A stretch of 32,049 nucleotides of DNA from a virus. This document shows, one piece after another, positions 22,521-28,712 of this stretch (position 1 is its first letter; each line of letters opens with the position of its first letter). Position numbers and translations under genes: made by a program. The notes below the pieces were generated by a model. It worked only from the letters and a program-made list of their open reading frames with translations. It did not search any database and was not told where the DNA came from. The stretch spans positions 1 to 32,049 of IMG/VR virus record IMGVR_UViG_3300042691_016020. The stretch is one strand, 5' to 3'.

Positions 22521-22841
22521 ATGCACATACTACAAAGAGCTCACGAAATAGTAAATCTTAGATCAGAAGAAAAAGAAAGAGAATATGGCCCATTTGATGA
22601 GTCATTAAAAAAGGTGGCTAATATTGCATCTGAATTATGTAGCAAAGAGATTACTACAGAGGATGTCTATAAAGTTTTAATTGCATTGAAACTTAGTAGG
22701 ATGTCATACAATCATAAAGAGGATACGTATTTAGATATGATTTCTTATATTGCAGCATTGTATAACTTTAAAAATAAACAAAATGGACAACAAAAAACAG
22801 ACAGTAAAAAGCCAAGTAAAAGAGCTAAAAGAAAACGCTAA
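22521..22841 (+). CDS. DUF6378-like phage protein
   Basis: A 106-residue protein with the pattern of the DUF6378 phage family: EKEREYGPFDESLKKVANIA (residues 17-36), EITTEDVYKVLIALKLSRMS and EDTYLDMISYIAAL. The C-terminus is a Lys/Arg-rich tail (SKKPSKRAKRKR) absent from the core family. The family has no settled function and is often found near nucleotide-metabolism genes. The ATG follows ACTAAAAC directly. The last 59 bases overlap the next gene. Confidence 0.7.
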   Translation: MHILQRAHEIVNLRSEEKEREYGPFDESLKKVANIASELCSKEITTEDVYKVLIALKLSRMSYNHKEDTYLDMISYIAALYNFKNKQNGQQKTDSKKPSKRAKRKR

Positions 22842-22968
22842 TTTGAAACCTAAGGAAATCTTCGCTCTCCTTACAGAAAAAAATGTGAAGACTACTCAGA
22901 ACTCAATTAACTATTACTACTATGTTAAAAAAGGATTGGTTGCAGCAGACTCTAAAAAAGTTGATTAA
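22783..22968 (+). CDS. Small helix-turn-helix-like protein (61 aa)
   Basis: ATG 22783 is chosen over an earlier in-frame ATG because it gives MDNKKQTVKSQVKELKENAN, a natural basic N-terminus. The middle, LKPKEIFALLTEKNVKTTQN, has the length and hydrophobic spacing of a helix-turn-helix and continues with a Tyr-rich stretch (SINYYYYVKKGLVA). It overlaps the upstream gene by 59 bases and the next by 47. A regulator of the nucleotide genes is possible. Confidence 0.5.
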   Translation: MDNKKQTVKSQVKELKENANLKPKEIFALLTEKNVKTTQNSINYYYYVKKGLVAADSKKVD

Positions 22969-23701
22969 TAAACCAATAATTACTACAAGAGCCGGGGATG
23001 CTAAGGTCTTGATTGGATGGCATAAAACATTTGATCTAGATCGATTCCCGGCTACTACTAGTAAGAAATTGGTATTATCACAGGTAGCAAAAGAACTTTA
23101 TTGCTTTATTAATAAGCTTGAAAAAAAAGAAGATATTAATAAGCATGGGTTGATTATATGGGATGACAATATCAAAGCTGCTAACATGGATGGTATTGGT
23201 CGCGTTTATGGTATACAGTGGCGTGATTGGAATAAAAAAATTGATCAATTACGTGATAGTATTAATTTAATTAAAAGTGATAAAACAACAAGGCGTGCTA
23301 TTGTTACGGCATGGAATCCTAGCGAATTAAATGAAGGATGTCTTCCACCTTGTCATATTTTGTTTCAATTAAATGTAGTAAAAAATACTTTGTATTTATC
23401 TGTATATCAAAGAAGTGCCGATGCTTTTCTTGGTTTGCCTTTTGATATTGCTTCTTATTCAATACTAGCAAGGCTTATACAAAATGAATTAAATATAAAA
23501 AATGCAAAGCTTTCTTATTACGTTTCTAATTTGCATTTATATATGAATCACTTTGATCAAGCTAAAGAATGTATTGATCTAGAATGTCATGAGTATCCAA
23601 AATTAAAATTGAATGATACTATAGACAACTTCCATTATAACAACGTTATTCTAGAAGACTACAAGTATATAAAATTTATTAAAGCAAATATGAATGTATG
23701 A
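22922..23701 (+). CDS. Thymidylate-synthase-family enzyme, predicted dCMP (hydroxy)methylase
   Basis: A 259-residue member of the thymidylate synthase fold. Conserved elements: Arg23 in ITTRAGDAKV, AKELYCF (Glu58), IIWDDN (80-83), RVYGIQWRDW (94-103), TTRRAIVTAW (122-131), the catalytic Cys144 in CLPPCHILFQ, YQRSADAFLGLPF (162-174) and LHLYMNHFDQ (204-213). The residue reading the pyrimidine ring is changed: thymidylate synthases have Asn in PFNIASY, this protein has Asp175 in PFDIASY. T4 dCMP hydroxymethylase has Asp at the matching place, and the same change in Lactobacillus casei TS favours dCMP. I predict a dCMP hydroxymethylase or methylase; folate dependence is inferred. MazG-like and dCMP deaminase genes follow directly. 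Plain thymidylate synthase activity remains possible. Confidence 0.8.
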   Translation: MLKKDWLQQTLKKLINKPIITTRAGDAKVLIGWHKTFDLDRFPATTSKKLVLSQVAKELYCFINKLEKKEDINKHGLIIWDDNIKAANMDGIGRVYGIQWRDWNKKIDQLRDSINLIKSDKTTRRAIVTAWNPSELNEGCLPPCHILFQLNVVKNTLYLSVYQRSADAFLGLPFDIASYSILARLIQNELNIKNAKLSYYVSNLHLYMNHFDQAKECIDLECHEYPKLKLNDTIDNFHYNNVILEDYKYIKFIKANMNV

Positions 23702-23997
23702 ATCTAACAAATGAATTTCAATCAATAAGAGACTGGGCTTCTGAAAGAGGTATATACGAAAAAGGAGATCCTAAGACTCAATTCCTTAAACTTCAAGAAG
23801 AAGTAGGTGAACTAGCAAAAGCTATTTTAAAAAATGATGATGTAGAAATTGTTGATGCCATTGGCGATTGTGTAGTAGTATTGACTAATTTAAGCGAGTT
23901 AACTGGATACAAGATAGAAGACTGCATTAACTCTGCTTATGAAGTAATTGCAAAACGAAAAGGATCAATGATCAATGGAACATTTGTCAAGGATTAA
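23698..23997 (+). CDS. MazG-like nucleotide pyrophosphohydrolase
   Basis: A 99-residue all-alpha protein with the MazG signature: KLQEEVGELAKAIL (Glu34, Glu35, Glu38) and, after the spacer, VEIVDAIGDCVVVL (Glu50, Asp53, Asp57), giving the metal-binding EExxE...ExxDxxxD set. It would hydrolyse an NTP or dNTP to the monophosphate and pyrophosphate. Next to a dCMP-type TS homologue, a dCTP or dUTP substrate is attractive (T4 gp56 dCTPase is a functional analogue), but the substrate is not readable from sequence. ATGA overlap with the upstream gene; 23-base overlap with the next. Confidence 0.8.
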   Translation: MNLTNEFQSIRDWASERGIYEKGDPKTQFLKLQEEVGELAKAILKNDDVEIVDAIGDCVVVLTNLSELTGYKIEDCINSAYEVIAKRKGSMINGTFVKD

Positions 23998-24382
23998 ATT
24001 TTATTTATCAATAGCAAAAGAAGTCAGTAAAGCTTCTTATTGTGAAAAATATAAGGTAGGCGCCGTTATAGTTAAAGATGATAATATAATATCATTTGGC
24101 TATAACGGCATGCCTCCTGGTTTTGATAATATTTGTGAAATTGATGGCAAAACAAAGAAAGAAGTTTTGCATGCGGAATCTAATGCAATTACAAAATGTG
24201 CTAAAAGCATATACAGTTCCAACAATTCACAAATGTATTTAACCCTTTCTCCTTGTCATAATTGCGCAAAACTGATCCTACAATCTGGTATAAAAGAAGT
24301 ATACTATATTCAACAATACAAAGATACTTCAGGCATAGAACTTCTAAAACAATCAAATGTCCACGTTGAACAAATCACATAG
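23975..24382 (+). CDS. dCMP deaminase family protein
   Basis: A 135-residue zinc deaminase with the signature HAESNAI (His67 zinc ligand, Glu69 proton shuttle) and SPCHNCAKLI (Cys94, Cys97 zinc ligands), preceded by YKVGAVIVKDDNIISFGYNG. This is the ComEB/dCMP deaminase subfamily, converting dCMP to dUMP. It provides dUMP for thymidylate synthesis and, as in T4, coexists with enzymes that act on dCMP. The C-terminal 26 bases overlap the next gene. Confidence 0.88.
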   Translation: MEHLSRIKFYLSIAKEVSKASYCEKYKVGAVIVKDDNIISFGYNGMPPGFDNICEIDGKTKKEVLHAESNAITKCAKSIYSSNNSQMYLTLSPCHNCAKLILQSGIKEVYYIQQYKDTSGIELLKQSNVHVEQIT

Positions 24383-24833
24383 TACAATAAAAGATAGATA
24401 CTGCAAAGCTCATGAAATCTGGTTTAAAGAATCATATCCAAATGCATATAAGGATGGATATTATCTAGATCCTAAGCTACCAAAAGTAGATACTGCAAAT
24501 GGGCTTACTACTTTCATTTGTAATTTTTTATCTTGGTCTGGACATAGAGCAACAAGAGTAAATGTATCAGGTAGATTAATTGATGGCATTGAAAAACAAC
24601 CATCAGGTGCAAAGATAGGAGTAAAAAAATGGATACCATCATCTACTAGAAAAGGTACAGCAGATATTTCAGCTACAATAAAAGGCAGATCTGTTATGAT
24701 TGAAATAAAAGTTGGATCAGATAAACCTAGAGAGGATCAATTAAAAGAACAGATTAGAGAAAGAAAAGCTGGAGGCATTTACGAATTTATTAAAGATCCA
24801 GATGAATTTTTTAATCTGTACGATAACTTGTAA
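24357..24833 (+). CDS. VRR-NUC-like nuclease
   Basis: A 158-residue protein. The C-terminal half carries a PD-(D/E)XK-type core of VRR-NUC style: KGTADISATIKGRSVMIEIK with Asp103, Glu116 and Lys118, then GSDKPREDQLKEQIRERKAG with Gln128, and the closing GGIYEFIKDPDEF. The N-terminal 95 residues (YCKAHEIWFKESYPNAYKDG, FLSWSGHRATRVNVSGRLID) are an extra segment. Such nucleases act on branched DNA or in recombination. It overlaps the deaminase gene by 26 bases. Confidence 0.75.
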   Translation: MSTLNKSHSTIKDRYCKAHEIWFKESYPNAYKDGYYLDPKLPKVDTANGLTTFICNFLSWSGHRATRVNVSGRLIDGIEKQPSGAKIGVKKWIPSSTRKGTADISATIKGRSVMIEIKVGSDKPREDQLKEQIRERKAGGIYEFIKDPDEFFNLYDNL

Positions 24834-24845
24834 TTTAGCGGCATA

Positions 24846-24864
24846 ACGCTTGTAGCATAAGCGT
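24846..24864 (+). other. Hairpin in the leader of the DUF4373-like gene
   Basis: ACGCTT (24846-24851) and AAGCGT (24859-24864) form a 6-bp stem with a GTAGCAT loop, flanked by repeated GCATAA. It follows the nuclease gene stop closely and is not followed by T residues, so it is not a simple terminator. Confidence 0.45.
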
Positions 24865-24874
24865 ATTAACTTCT

Positions 24875-24938
24875 TGGCCTCATTAACCCGATTGAGATGC
24901 TACCTTGATCGTGTGTTTTTGGGGCCATTCTTTTTTTT
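24875..24938 (+). terminator. Long-loop terminator or attenuator before the DUF4373-like gene
   Basis: TGGCCTC (24875-24881) can pair with GGGGCCA (24921-24927), seven pairs with one G-U, across a 39-base loop; the right arm is followed by TTCTTTTTTTTA. The next ATG is at 24942, so a structure here could act as an attenuator controlling the replication genes. The long loop makes this uncertain. Confidence 0.45.
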
Positions 24939-24941
24939 ACA

Positions 24942-25325
24942 ATGAAGGAATCATTTTATTTTTCACACGATAGCAATGCTAGAAATGATGTTAAGATATT
25001 AAAGCTTAGAAGAAATCTTGGATTTGAAGGCTATGGTTTATATTGGTGCTTGATTGAAATGCTTAGGGAAGCGCCTGAATATAAACTATCAATAAATTGC
25101 ATTGACGATATTGCTTACTCATTTAATATTGATCAGAAGATTATAAAATCAATTATCAATGATTTTGATTTGTTTTTAACCGAAGACGATCTTTTTTATT
25201 CCGAAAGACTTGTAAGAAGTATGGAGCAATACAAATTGCTTAAAGAAAAAAAGTCTATGTCAGGAAAAGAAGGGATGAGAAAGAGATGGGATAAAACTAA
25301 CAAACAAAATAAAATGATTTTATGA
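24942..25325 (+). CDS. DUF4373 (Lin1244/Lin1753-like) replication-associated protein
   Basis: A 127-residue protein with the DUF4373 N-terminal pattern: FSHDSNARNDVKILKLRRNL, then GFEGYGLYWCLIEMLREAPE, and a helix-turn-helix-like stretch (IDDIAYSFNIDQKIIKSIIN). Family members stand in phage replication regions and often resemble DnaD/replication initiation proteins. The C-terminus is basic (GKEGMRKRWDKTNKQNK), as for DNA binding. Its stop overlaps the primase-helicase start (ATGA). Confidence 0.7.
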   Translation: MKESFYFSHDSNARNDVKILKLRRNLGFEGYGLYWCLIEMLREAPEYKLSINCIDDIAYSFNIDQKIIKSIINDFDLFLTEDDLFYSERLVRSMEQYKLLKEKKSMSGKEGMRKRWDKTNKQNKMIL

Positions 25326-27088
25326 TTAGCCATGAATCAATTATAAAATTAAAAGAGATATGTAAGCTAACAGACATAGTAGATAAGTACGTTAAAACAA
25401 AAAGATCGGGATCTGATTATGTTGCTTGCTGTCCTTTTCATAATGAAAAAACGCCTTCATTTAAAATACCCACATCAAATAACTTTTACAAATGCTTTGG
25501 TTGTGGTAAATCAGGTGATATATTTTCATTTGTATCTGAAATAGAAAATTGCACTTTTACTGAATCCGTTGAAATAGTTGCTAGGCATTACAATTTTGAA
25601 TTAGATACTTATACAAAAGAATATGTCAAGCCAGTTAAAAGACTTGAGAAAATCAATCCACGATACATTGATTGGTTTGAGAATAGATTAATATCAAACA
25701 ATACTCTGCTAAGATTTAAAATAACTCAAGCAACTGAATGGATGCCTAAATCAAAAGCTGAGGTACCCGTTGTATGCTTTAATTATTTTAAAGATGATGA
25801 GTTAGTAAATATAAAGTTCAGAGGACCAGGCAAAGACTTTAAACTAGCAAAAGACGCTGAACTGATATTTTATAATATAGATTCAATTAAAGGAACCGAT
25901 GAAGTAGTTATAGTAGAAGGTGAGATCGATTGCCTAACCATGTATGAATGTGGTATTTATAATTGTATATCTGTACCAAATGGAACAACACCAAATGGAA
26001 AGATGGCATTGAAATACCTCGACAACTGTTATGAGTATTTCATAGACAAAAAGAAAATCATAATAGCAACAGACAATGATGAAGTAGGTAAGAAACTAAA
26101 AGAAGAATTATCTAGAAGACTTGGAAAAGAAAGATGCTATGAAGTTGAATTTCCAAATGATTGTAAAGATGCAAATGATGTTCTGAATAAACATGGAAAG
26201 GATGAAGTAAAAAAACTAGTATTCTATGCTAAGCAATTCCCTATCGAAGGCATCGTATCAAATGATGAAATAGAAGTTGATATATGGGAATACTATAAGA
26301 ATGGTTATCCTAAAGGCGTTCAAGTAGGAATCCAAGGTTTTGATGATCACATCAGATTAATGGATGGACAAATGACCGTTGTCACAGGTATCCCCGGTTC
26401 AGGTAAGAGTGAATTTACAGATTATATAATATCTAGAACTTCAATAAATCATGGATGGAAATGGGCGATATGTTCTTTTGAAAATACCCCGCCTGTATTC
26501 CATGCCACAAAACTGATTGAGAAGCTATCCGGGCGCGCATTTGACCACCGAATCGATCCGGCTAACAGAGTATCAGAATTTGAATTAGAGATGATTGTTG
26601 ATCATTTAAAGAACAATTTCAATTTTATAAATACAAATGAAACAGATATATCAATTGATGGCATATTAAATAAAACAGCGGAACTAGTTTTAAGAAAAGG
26701 AATCAAAGGTTTACTGATAGATCCATGGAATTATATTGAACACAATATACCAAATGGATATTCTGAAACACAGTATGTGAGTGAATGCCTTACTAAAATA
26801 AAGAAAACAGCTTTGAAACTAGGCATACATATTATAATAATTGCTCACCCAACAAAATTGCAGAAGGATAAAACAACAGGAAAATATGAAGTACCAACAC
26901 TATATTCAATATCAGGATCAGCCCACTTCTTTAATAAAACGGATAATGGCATCACGGTTTATAGAGACTTTCAAACAAACAATGTGACAGTGTACATACA
27001 AAAAGTAAGATATTCTTGGCTTGGAAAAATCGGTTTTGTAACCTATAATTATAATACATTTACAAGACAATATGAGTTCATTGAATAG
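25322..27088 (+). CDS. Primase-helicase (CHC2 zinc finger, Toprim, RecA-like ATPase)
   Basis: A 588-residue fusion like T7 gp4. The zinc-binding CHC2 domain has CCPFHNEKTPSFK (Cys37, His40) and YKCFGCGKSGDIFSFV (Cys58, Cys61). The Toprim part has EVVIVEGEIDCLTMYECG (Glu199) and IIIATDNDEVGKK (Asp251, Asp253). The helicase part has Walker A VTGIPGSGKSEFTD (about 355-367), SFENTP (385-390), Walker B-like KGLLIDPWNYIE and IIIAHPTKLQKD. It synthesises primers and unwinds DNA at the fork. It lies just upstream of the iteron region, as expected for replication genes near an origin. Confidence 0.92.
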   Translation: MISHESIIKLKEICKLTDIVDKYVKTKRSGSDYVACCPFHNEKTPSFKIPTSNNFYKCFGCGKSGDIFSFVSEIENCTFTESVEIVARHYNFELDTYTKEYVKPVKRLEKINPRYIDWFENRLISNNTLLRFKITQATEWMPKSKAEVPVVCFNYFKDDELVNIKFRGPGKDFKLAKDAELIFYNIDSIKGTDEVVIVEGEIDCLTMYECGIYNCISVPNGTTPNGKMALKYLDNCYEYFIDKKKIIIATDNDEVGKKLKEELSRRLGKERCYEVEFPNDCKDANDVLNKHGKDEVKKLVFYAKQFPIEGIVSNDEIEVDIWEYYKNGYPKGVQVGIQGFDDHIRLMDGQMTVVTGIPGSGKSEFTDYIISRTSINHGWKWAICSFENTPPVFHATKLIEKLSGRAFDHRIDPANRVSEFELEMIVDHLKNNFNFINTNETDISIDGILNKTAELVLRKGIKGLLIDPWNYIEHNIPNGYSETQYVSECLTKIKKTALKLGIHIIIIAHPTKLQKDKTTGKYEVPTLYSISGSAHFFNKTDNGITVYRDFQTNNVTVYIQKVRYSWLGKIGFVTYNYNTFTRQYEFIE

Positions 27089-27090
27089 CT

Positions 27091-27156
27091 GTGTTATAAC
27101 ACTGCTATAACAAACGCATAACAGTGTTATAACAAAGGCATAACAAAAGTGTAACA
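27091..27156 (+). repeat. Iteron array A: six tandem 11-bp repeats
   Basis: Six units at 27091, 27102, 27113, 27124, 27135 and 27146, exactly 11 bp apart, each ending TAACA. The best copies (27091, 27124) are GTGTTATAACA; the others vary in the first half (CTGCTATAACA, AACGCATAACA, AAGGCATAACA, AAAGTGTAACA). The full copies contain the palindrome GTTATAAC. Eleven-bp phasing places each unit on nearly the same helix face, typical of initiator-binding iterons. It starts 3 bases after the primase-helicase stop. Confidence 0.85.
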
Positions 27157-27223
27157 AAACAGAAATTGAAAAAATAGCCCATATTAATAATTTTTATAAT
27201 GAATAAAATAATGAATATCAATT
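27157..27223. other. AT-rich spacer, possible DNA unwinding element
   Basis: About 67 bp between the two iteron clusters, almost only A and T after position 27181 (runs such as ATTAATAATTTTTATAAT). AT-rich stretches flanked by iterons are where origins melt. No coding frame or promoter box is convincing here. Confidence 0.55.
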
Positions 27224-27278
27224 AATTAATAACAGTGTTATAACGGTGTTATAGCAGTGCTACACTTGTGTTATAACT
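27224..27278 (+). repeat. Iteron array B: five tandem 11-bp repeats
   Basis: Units at 27224 (AATTAATAACA), 27235 (GTGTTATAACG), 27246 (GTGTTATAGCA), 27257 (GTGCTACACTT) and 27268 (GTGTTATAACT), again exactly 11 bp apart. Copies at 27235 and 27268 match the perfect copies of array A over ten bases. Confidence 0.85.
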
Positions 27279-27296
27279 ATAAATAAAATATATACA

Positions 27297-27327
27297 GTGC
27301 GTGTCATTCGCTGACGCGAACACGCAC
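27297..27327. other. GC-rich hairpin next to the iterons
   Basis: GTGCGTG (27297-27303) pairs with CACGCAC (27321-27327), and TTCGC (27307-27311) with GCGAA (27316-27320) around TGAC, leaving a TCA bulge. A strikingly GC-rich 12-bp stem in very AT-rich DNA. Adenines rather than thymines follow on the plus strand, so it is not a plus-strand terminator. It could be a single-strand initiation (primosome) site or a protein site. Confidence 0.7.
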
Positions 27328-27344
27328 GTAAAAAAAGATTAAAT

Positions 27345-27821
27345 TTGAACGTGAACAGCAAAGAAATACTAGAAGAGATTTATAAATCAAAAGACTTGAA
27401 AGAGTGCTTAGCTAAGATCCGTCCAGTTCACATTCAACAAGACATACTACAATATACGTTCACTGAATTATTAATGAAGGATGAAAAAATAATAATTGAG
27501 TTGTACGTTAAAAATAAATTGATGGCATACATAGCTAAGATGCTATACAACATGGTAAGATGGGAAAGAGGAACTTATAGAAAATCACTATCAAAGGAAA
27601 TGATTGTAGAAACACTTCCTGATATTGCTGATGAACAACCAACTGAAATTATTGTTATACCTCTTGAAAAGATATATTGGTATGATGCAAAAATATTAGA
27701 GCTGTATGCTGAGCTAGGAACTTATAGGAAAGTAGCAGAAGTAACTGGGATTCCACACATCACAATATACCACACAGTAAACAAAGCTAGAAAAAATATT
27801 AAAAAACACATAGACTTATGA
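27345..27821 (+). CDS. Sigma-70-like / HTH transcription regulator
   Basis: A 158-residue protein. The C-terminal part (about residues 118-155) reads like sigma region 4: ELYAELGTYRKVAEVTGIPH then ITIYHTVNKARKNIKKHI, a helix-turn-helix; the earlier part (KLMAYIAKMLYNMVRWERGT) resembles sigma-like helices. There is no ATG near the front: the frame opens with TTG (27345) or GTG (27351), so translation may be weak. Standing between the replication genes and the packaging/late operon, it could direct late transcription. Similar proteins in Bacteroidota phages are often called sigma factors on this pattern alone. Confidence 0.6.
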   Translation: MNVNSKEILEEIYKSKDLKECLAKIRPVHIQQDILQYTFTELLMKDEKIIIELYVKNKLMAYIAKMLYNMVRWERGTYRKSLSKEMIVETLPDIADEQPTEIIVIPLEKIYWYDAKILELYAELGTYRKVAEVTGIPHITIYHTVNKARKNIKKHIDL

Positions 27822-28012
27822 CGCCAACAGAAAAAGCAGATCAACTATGCTTAGCAATGCTATCAATAACTGAATGGCAAGGATCAGTAGAAAGAACAAA
27901 AGAAGTAGCAAGAAAATGCGCTATAATTGCAGTAGATGAAATCATCAACGCAAAAAAAGTTCCTGATCCGATATTTTGGAAAAAAGTAAAACAAAAAATA
28001 CAATCAATATGA
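27818..28012 (+). CDS. Small hypothetical protein (64 aa)
   Basis: A 64-residue helical protein, MTPTEKADQLCLAMLSITEW with KEVARKCAIIAVDEIINAKK. The A-(R/K)-(K/Q)-CAIIAVDEII helix recurs in small early/late-junction proteins of Bacteroidota phages. It is translationally coupled on both sides (ATGA overlaps). Function unknown. Confidence 0.65.
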   Translation: MTPTEKADQLCLAMLSITEWQGSVERTKEVARKCAIIAVDEIINAKKVPDPIFWKKVKQKIQSI

Positions 28013-28215
28013 CACACTTAGAGTATTTGTATGAAAGGGTAAAAATAGGGATTGATGCCCACCCTTCAGAAAAAGAAATTGAAGACTTCATTTGGTACGC
28101 CAAACTAATTAGTCCACACAGGACATTTGTAGTTAAAGGATGCCAAGACTGCGTAAATGAATTAGTTAGATTTGTATTTGAAAACGTAAATAGATTAAAC
28201 AATGGGAACAACTAA
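28009..28215 (+). CDS. Small hypothetical protein (68 aa)
   Basis: The start at 28009 is preferred over an upstream in-frame ATG (27976) because it overlaps the preceding stop as ATGA. The protein, MTHLEYLYERVKIGIDAHPS with EKEIEDFIWYAKLISPHRTF and CQDCVNELVRFVFENV, has one CxxC and helical stretches. It overlaps the terminase small subunit start by 14 bases. Family unknown. Confidence 0.6.
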   Translation: MTHLEYLYERVKIGIDAHPSEKEIEDFIWYAKLISPHRTFVVKGCQDCVNELVRFVFENVNRLNNGNN

Positions 28216-28615
28216 AGGATTAGGAAAGTACATAGAGACACCGGAAGAATTATGGAAATTATTTGAAGCATACAAAAAGGATATCAAAAGCAAACCTTTT
28301 GTAGTTACTGATTGGGTAGGTGGTATGGGCGCTCAAGTAGAAAGGAAAAAAGAAAAACCTTTAACAATGGAGGGTTTCAATATGTTTTGTTGGGATAAGA
28401 TCAGCACTGTTAGAGATTATTTTCTAAATAAAGATGGAAGATACAACGACTATATTACTATCTGTTCACGCATAAAGGAAGCAATCAGGCAAGATCAGAT
28501 TGAAGGTGGTATGGCAGGAATGTATAATCCGTCGATTACACAAAGGTTGAACGGGTTGGTTGAGAAGACTCAAACAGATATAAAGGTTGAACAACCACTA
28601 TTTCCTGAAAACTGA
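28202..28615 (+). CDS. terS: Terminase small subunit
   Basis: A 137-residue protein of the gp3-type DNA-packaging family, which recognises the phage DNA and loads the large terminase. Blocks: YIETPEELWKLFEAYKKDIK (residues 10-29), LTMEGFNMFCWDKISTVRDY, and a C-terminal helix with ICSRIKEAIRQDQIEGGMAG and YNPSITQRLNGL, which matches the family's MAGxYxxxxxxRLNGL ending. It lies two small steps upstream of the large subunit. Confidence 0.85.
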   Translation: MGTTKGLGKYIETPEELWKLFEAYKKDIKSKPFVVTDWVGGMGAQVERKKEKPLTMEGFNMFCWDKISTVRDYFLNKDGRYNDYITICSRIKEAIRQDQIEGGMAGMYNPSITQRLNGLVEKTQTDIKVEQPLFPEN

Positions 28616-28619
28616 TTTT

Positions 28620-28712
28620 ATGAAAATAAATAAATACAGGATTTTAGGTTTGTTTATATGGTTGACTGTTACTGTATCTTTTTGGTATCTCATTATTCAA
28701 TACATGATTTAA
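28620..28712 (+). CDS. Tiny membrane peptide between the terminase genes (30 aa)
   Basis: A 30-codon frame, MKINKYRILGLFIWLTVTVS ending FWYLIIQYMI: a short basic start followed by one membrane helix. Its stop adjoins the terminase ATG (28713) exactly, and it fills the gap after terS. A membrane micropeptide here is odd in a packaging operon; function unknown. Confidence 0.5.
   Translation: MKINKYRILGLFIWLTVTVSFWYLIIQYMI

Larger units (their letters stand above)
27091..27327. other. Candidate replication origin
   Basis: Two phased iteron clusters, an AT-rich spacer and a GC-rich hairpin fill the largest intergenic region of the genome (27089-27344, 256 bp), between primase-helicase and a sigma-like gene. 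This combination is typical of theta-type origins bound by an initiator. Which protein binds is not evident; the DUF4373-like protein is a candidate. The same array could instead be a transcriptional operator. Confidence 0.6.

Noticed and set aside
22922-23701. Calling this gene plain thyA
   Set aside because: The fold is right, but the substrate-reading Asn is Asp, so naming it a thymidylate synthase would hide the likely dCMP specificity.
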